Assembly: GCA_907164885.2 (NCBI GenBank) | Contig: OU015490.1 | Location: 238,776,702-238,840,701 of the forward strand | Direction of reading: 5' to 3' | DNA length: 64,000 nucleotides | Source: Dolomedes plantarius | Taxonomy: Eukaryota > Arthropoda > Arachnida > Araneae > Dolomedidae | Shown: positions 60,659 to 64,000 of the stretch, piece by piece | Numbering within the stretch: position 1 is the stretch's first letter | How the letters are laid out: each line of letters opens with the position of its first letter | Notes under the pieces: generated by a model | Seen by the model: only the letters and a program-made list of their open reading frames with translations | Told to the model about the DNA's origin: nothing | Database searches by the model: none | Translations under genes and position numbers: made by a program

Positions 60659-60660
<2 letters not shown>
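58800..60660. other. intergenic DNA, little recognised
   Basis: No gene. At 60264 CAGTGGAATCTAGATTAAGG resembles a pogo-type left end, but no inverted partner was found. Confidence 0.45.

Positions 60661-60666
<6 letters not shown>

Positions 60667-60700
<34 letters not shown>
60667..60700. repeat. (TA)n microsatellite at a Tc1 insertion site
   Basis: Pure TA run that ends exactly at the Tc1 terminus. Confidence 0.95.
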
Positions 60701-60704
<4 letters not shown>

Positions 60705-62394
60705 GCTCCCAAAAGTGTTCGTACACTTACGATTTTCAATGAAATAGGGGTCCATCCATTAATTAAATTGAATATTTCAGAATGGGTATTTAATAATAAG
60801 ATCTATAATCTATTCTTAACAAAACTACGTGAAATATTTTTAAAACATAGTAAAACTTTATTTTTAAGAAACCAGTAATCAAAAAGTAACAAAAACTTTA
60901 TTTCACAAGAGTCATCGTACACTTGCAAAAAATCTCTACGTATTAGTAAATATTCTAATTTTTCGTTAAACTAATATTTAGTAGGATATCATTTAGCATC
61001 CACAACAGCTTTCAAACGTCTGGGAATAGATTGCACTAGTTCTTTTGTAATTTCTGCGTCGATGTTCCTCCATTCTTCCATCATAATTGTTTTTAGTTCG
61101 CTTTTCGTGTGAATGTCGTGTTTTCGTACTCGAACCTCCAGTTCTCTCCAAATATGTTCTACTGGGTTTTAAATCTGGCGATTGAGGTGGAGTTTTCAAA
61201 ACTTGTGGACAATTATAGAGACACCAGAGGCGAACGTTGAGAGCCGTGTGCTTAGGATCGTTATCTTGATAAAAAAAACAAAGTTGTTTCCAATACCCAA
61301 ATTTTGAGCTGATAATTTTAAATTGTCTCTTAAAATATTTATAAAAAAAGCATGATTCATTATGCCATCAATAAATACCAAATTTCCTAGTCCTGATGTG
61401 ACATGCACCCCCACACAAGGATACTTCCACCGGCATACTTAACTGTTCCTACTAAGTTCTTGGGATTAAGTTCTTCATTTTTTTCTTCTCCATACAATTA
61501 TACGCCCATCAGCACCAAGAATGTTCATCGGCAAATAAGACATTATTCCAATAGGTTTGGGGCTTATTTATCATTGATAGTGCGAAGGGAAGCCTAAACT
61601 TTCTGTTTTTCTCACTCACAAAAAATTTTCTTTGGGCAGAACGCCCATGTAATCCAGCTGTTCTGAGAACTCGTCAAAAAATTTCAGGTGAAATTGAAGT
61701 AGAAAATGTTTCATTGAATTCTGCAGAAACTTTTACAGCACTCAAACATGAATTTTTCACAAATTTGTTAATTATAAATCTCTGATCACGTTTTGTTAAC
61801 TTTGCCGGACGGCCTTTTCTTACCTTGTTTTCGATCCAATTTTCTTCTTTAAAGCATTTTTACACATACTGCACAGTATATTGGGATAAATTAAGTAATT
61901 TATAAATATTCCGAACTGATTTACCACTACTATGATGAAAAATAATCAATTTTCGAATGCTGTTTGTTGTTTTTTACGACTACGAGCCATTTTTAAATAA
62001 TAAATAGAATATTACGGAGTAGGCAAGCAAAAATTAAAGCCAAACGATATTTTAAATGCCACCACAATTCAAAAATAAAAATAAAGCGCCAGACGATAAT
62101 TTTAATTATGAATTTATCCGAAAATATTTCAGTGTACGATGACTTTTGTGAGATAAAGTTTTTGTTACTTTTTGATTACTGGTTTCTTAAAAATAAAGTT
62201 TTTGTTACTTTTTGATTACTGGTTTCTTAAAAATAAACTTTTACTATGTTTTCAAAATATTTCATGTAGTTTTGTTAAGAATATATTTTAGATCTTATTA
62301 TTAAATACTCATTCTGAAATATTCATTTTAATTAATTGATAGACCCCTATTTCAATGAAATTCGTAAGTGTACGAACACTTTTGGGAGCCACTG
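60701..62394 (-). mobile_element. Tc1-like transposon with long IR/DR ends
   Basis: AGTGGCTCCCAAAAGTGTTC at the left is inverted at the right (GAACACTTTTGGGAGCCACTG then TA, in parts). The inverted match continues for ~220 bp to 60923 and from 62131, where an inner CATCGTACACTTGC repeats the outer CGTACACTTACG core, the IR/DR arrangement of Tc1 elements. A 39 bp tandem duplication (TTTTTGTTACTTTTTGATTA...) occurs in the right TIR near 62157-62235. Confidence 0.9.
60989..61990 (-). pseudogene. Tc1-like DD34E transposase pseudogene
   Basis: The minus-strand start MARSRKKQQTAFEN is followed by a stop. The paired-like DNA-binding part includes GRPAKLTKRDQRFI. The first catalytic Asp is in VLFADE, then GGSILVWGCMS and GLGNLVFIDG. 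The second, QDNDPKHTALNV, and the last, SPDLNPVEHIW (reached by a +1 shift), are 34 residues apart (DD34E). Ends RRLKAVVDAK and a stop at 60989. At least three frameshifts or stops make it inactive, but all domains are recognisable in order. Confidence 0.85.
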
Positions 62395-62453
62395 TATATT
62401 CATTCATTGACCCGTATTCTTGGGATACATGCTATTCCACCCCGTAAGGAAAA

Positions 62454-62811
62454 GGGTGTTGTTGTTGCTTATGCCCCTTGACCGACATGTAACATCAGGT
62501 CAAGTCCCGAAGGCTAGGGGCGATGAAGTTGCGGCTCCAGTTTTTAATGGCACCACAAGTGTCGGAGTCCGACTTGGCTAAATGACCGGTCCCGTAATTT
62601 TGAACCGAGTCAAGTGACGAGACCGGAACACTTGACCCCGCACCTCCAGAGGTAAATTTGAGAACTTGGAGAACATTGTAACCACGCCCTATTTTACGTG
62701 CCGCTGGCCACCATTAGTGCACACGGCGTTAGATTTGCAGCGACGAGCATCGAACCAGGAACATTCAGATCACTGGCCCGCTGCTCTTGCCAACTGGTCT
62801 ACCGCGCCCTT
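62454..62811 (-). mobile_element. SINE family A, full length
   Basis: Minus-strand copy with the TTG-repeat end (complement of the CAA tail) at 62460. The body is shared with the copies at 3990 and 20225, and the tRNA-like head ends in GGTAGACCAGTTGGCAAGAG (A box) near 62800. Confidence 0.8.
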
Positions 62812-63338
62812 TAGGAAAAGGGTACGAGCGGTTGTAGTTAATACAATGTAACAATAAGTGAAAGGCTCGAGGGAGGTCGATCCCCTCTGGACTTTCCCCT
62901 GCCTACAGAACTGGTACAAACTACATTCACTCTTGCCTAACATGCATTTAAGTAGGAGTAAAATGAATAATTAGTAAGTTTATAGATTGTAGTACTTTTC
63001 TGTATATAACTGTATTCCACACAATTTAATGATTTTACTCTACAAGTACTGTATATGTATTATATCTCAATAATGTTTTTTTTATTGTATGACTGTTCTC
63101 TTTGTCTCAGCCTGTACAAGTCAATACCGCAATTTAAAATTGATAAAGCATACTGCATTGTAGTTCAATGAATTACGATGCATTTTCAGGGCTAAATATG
63201 ATCATGACGCGCGTATTTGATAATTGGGAAGACAGATATTTGCTATGGAAAGTCTCGTGTGGTTTAAAGGAATCTCTATTTTCGTAAAAAAATTATTAAT
63301 TTCAGCTGCAGAGCGAAATAGTAAATAAGTTGTGTATG
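62812..63338. other. AT-rich intergenic DNA, nothing recognised
   Basis: No supported feature. Confidence 0.5.
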
Positions 63339-63342
63339 TTAA

Positions 63343-63760
63343 GTCTGCTGTGTACTAACACTCTCACTTCAATGTTAACCTATGGAGAAAATTTGGCCAA
63401 GGATTACCGACTTGGATTTAAAGATTTTTTTATCAAAAAAGTTGTACTTCGTAATAGAGAAAGAAATTTTGCATCGTGGGACAATTTTCATTTAAAAAAC
63501 AAAATGCGAATAATATTTTTAAATTTAAATTATTTGTGCAAAAAAACCTGGTATAGTGTGTTTTAAACGCTCCTAAATTAATATGGTGGACGAAATTTAT
63601 AAAATAAATCCTGTTGTAAGGTGCAGAAAAGTTAAGGCTATCTGAAAATACCATTTTTATTGGATTATCAGCCTTTATGTAGTTGTAAATAGTAGACAAA
63701 ATTTTCCCCATAGGTTAATATTGAGGTAAGCCAATTCAATAGGTTTAGCACATAACAGCC
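63343..63760. mobile_element. TTAA-flanked MITE (family P1), copy e
   Basis: TTAA at 63339-63342 and 63761-63764. Ends GTCTGCTGTGTACTAACAC and AGGTTTAGCACATAACAGCC type (right side as read). Interior landmarks GATTACCGACTTGGATTTAA and TGGTATAGTGTGTTTTAAAC are shared with the other copies. Confidence 0.85.
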
Positions 63761-63783
63761 TTAAGACTTCCTTTCTAATGCCG

Positions 63784-63960
63784 GGCGGCGGCCGAATGGC
63801 TAGGGCGTTGGCCTTCGGTACCAGAGTCTATGGGTTCGAGTCCCACAATCGGCGTGGATGTTTGTAGCCATTCAGAATCGGCATTAAGTAGTAGGTCCTG
63901 GTCTAATTAACCCTTGTGTAGCAAAAAATGACCGTGGCGCTCCAAAACCAAGCCAAACTT
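63784..63960 (+). mobile_element. SINE family B, plus strand
   Basis: The tRNA-like head GGCCGAATGGCTAGGGCGTT resembles a Leu/Ser-type tRNA A box, and B box GGGTTCGAGTCCC follows (63832-63844). The body GTAGTAGGTCCTGGTCTAAT and GACCGTGGCGCTCCAAAACC matches the reverse of 58327-58511. The 3' end merges into the window edge region. Confidence 0.8.
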
Positions 63961-64000
63961 TCCTTTCAAATTTTTCGGGACAATCTATGGTAAATTTGTA

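Noticed and set aside
60264..60660. Possible pogo-type MITE starting CAGTGGAATCTAG
   Set aside because: No inverted partner end or TA pair was found to close it.

Overview
This window looks like gene-poor, AT-rich nuclear DNA from a metazoan, most likely an arthropod; I suspect a chelicerate, but that is a guess. The evidence is the absence of operons or dense ORFs, many (TA)n tracts, tRNA-derived SINEs with target-site duplications, spliced genes, and remnants of nearly every eukaryotic transposon class. I found no conserved host housekeeping gene. Most of what can be recognised is mobile DNA of different ages, often nested.

Layout. 0.35-1.1 kb: putative Helitron. 1.8-2.05 kb: compound microsatellite. 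2.9-4.7 kb: pogo/Tigger-like element with a 61-62 bp array, a full SINE with its target-site duplication, and a 183 bp duplication. 5.9-7.3 kb: dead mariner carrying a hAT MITE. 9.55-10.3 kb: TA-flanked element keeping the first exon of a transposase. 11-12 kb: two hAT MITEs. 12.6-14 kb: three tandem TTAA-flanked MITEs. 14.0-16 kb: solo LTR inside a pogo-like element with a 129 bp array. 17.4-18.6 kb: AT minisatellite split by a SINE. 23.1-24.3 kb: ~0.4 kb triplication. 26.5-30.2 kb: I/Jockey-type LINE on the minus strand. 33.5-35.0 kb: Penelope-like retroelement cut by a minus-strand Helitron. 35.8-37.4 kb: pogo-like element with eight near-identical 104 bp units. 38.0-40.4 kb: nearly intact DD41D mariner-like element inside another element and inside a 67 bp perfect inverted repeat. 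41.7-45.8 kb: inverted-repeat MITEs and a 310-codon ORF ending in a Ty3/gypsy integrase fragment. 47.8-48.2 kb: hAT MITE. 48.4-49.5 kb: two head-to-tail Helitron copies with an OTU-protease motif. 51.8-57.0 kb: a ~5.2 kb inverted-repeat-bounded unit with a THAP-finger exon at one end and an intact three-exon SWIM zinc-finger gene at the other. 57-64 kb: MITEs, nested SINEs and a Tc1 element with long inverted repeats.

The 51.8-57.0 kb unit is the most gene-like and most interesting part. Its two coding units run toward each other and overlap at their 3' ends. The reconstructed SWIM coding sequence is open, with consistent splice phases and consensus splice sites. A Merlin-like transposon sits in its second intron.

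All calls come from reading the sequence; no database search was possible.
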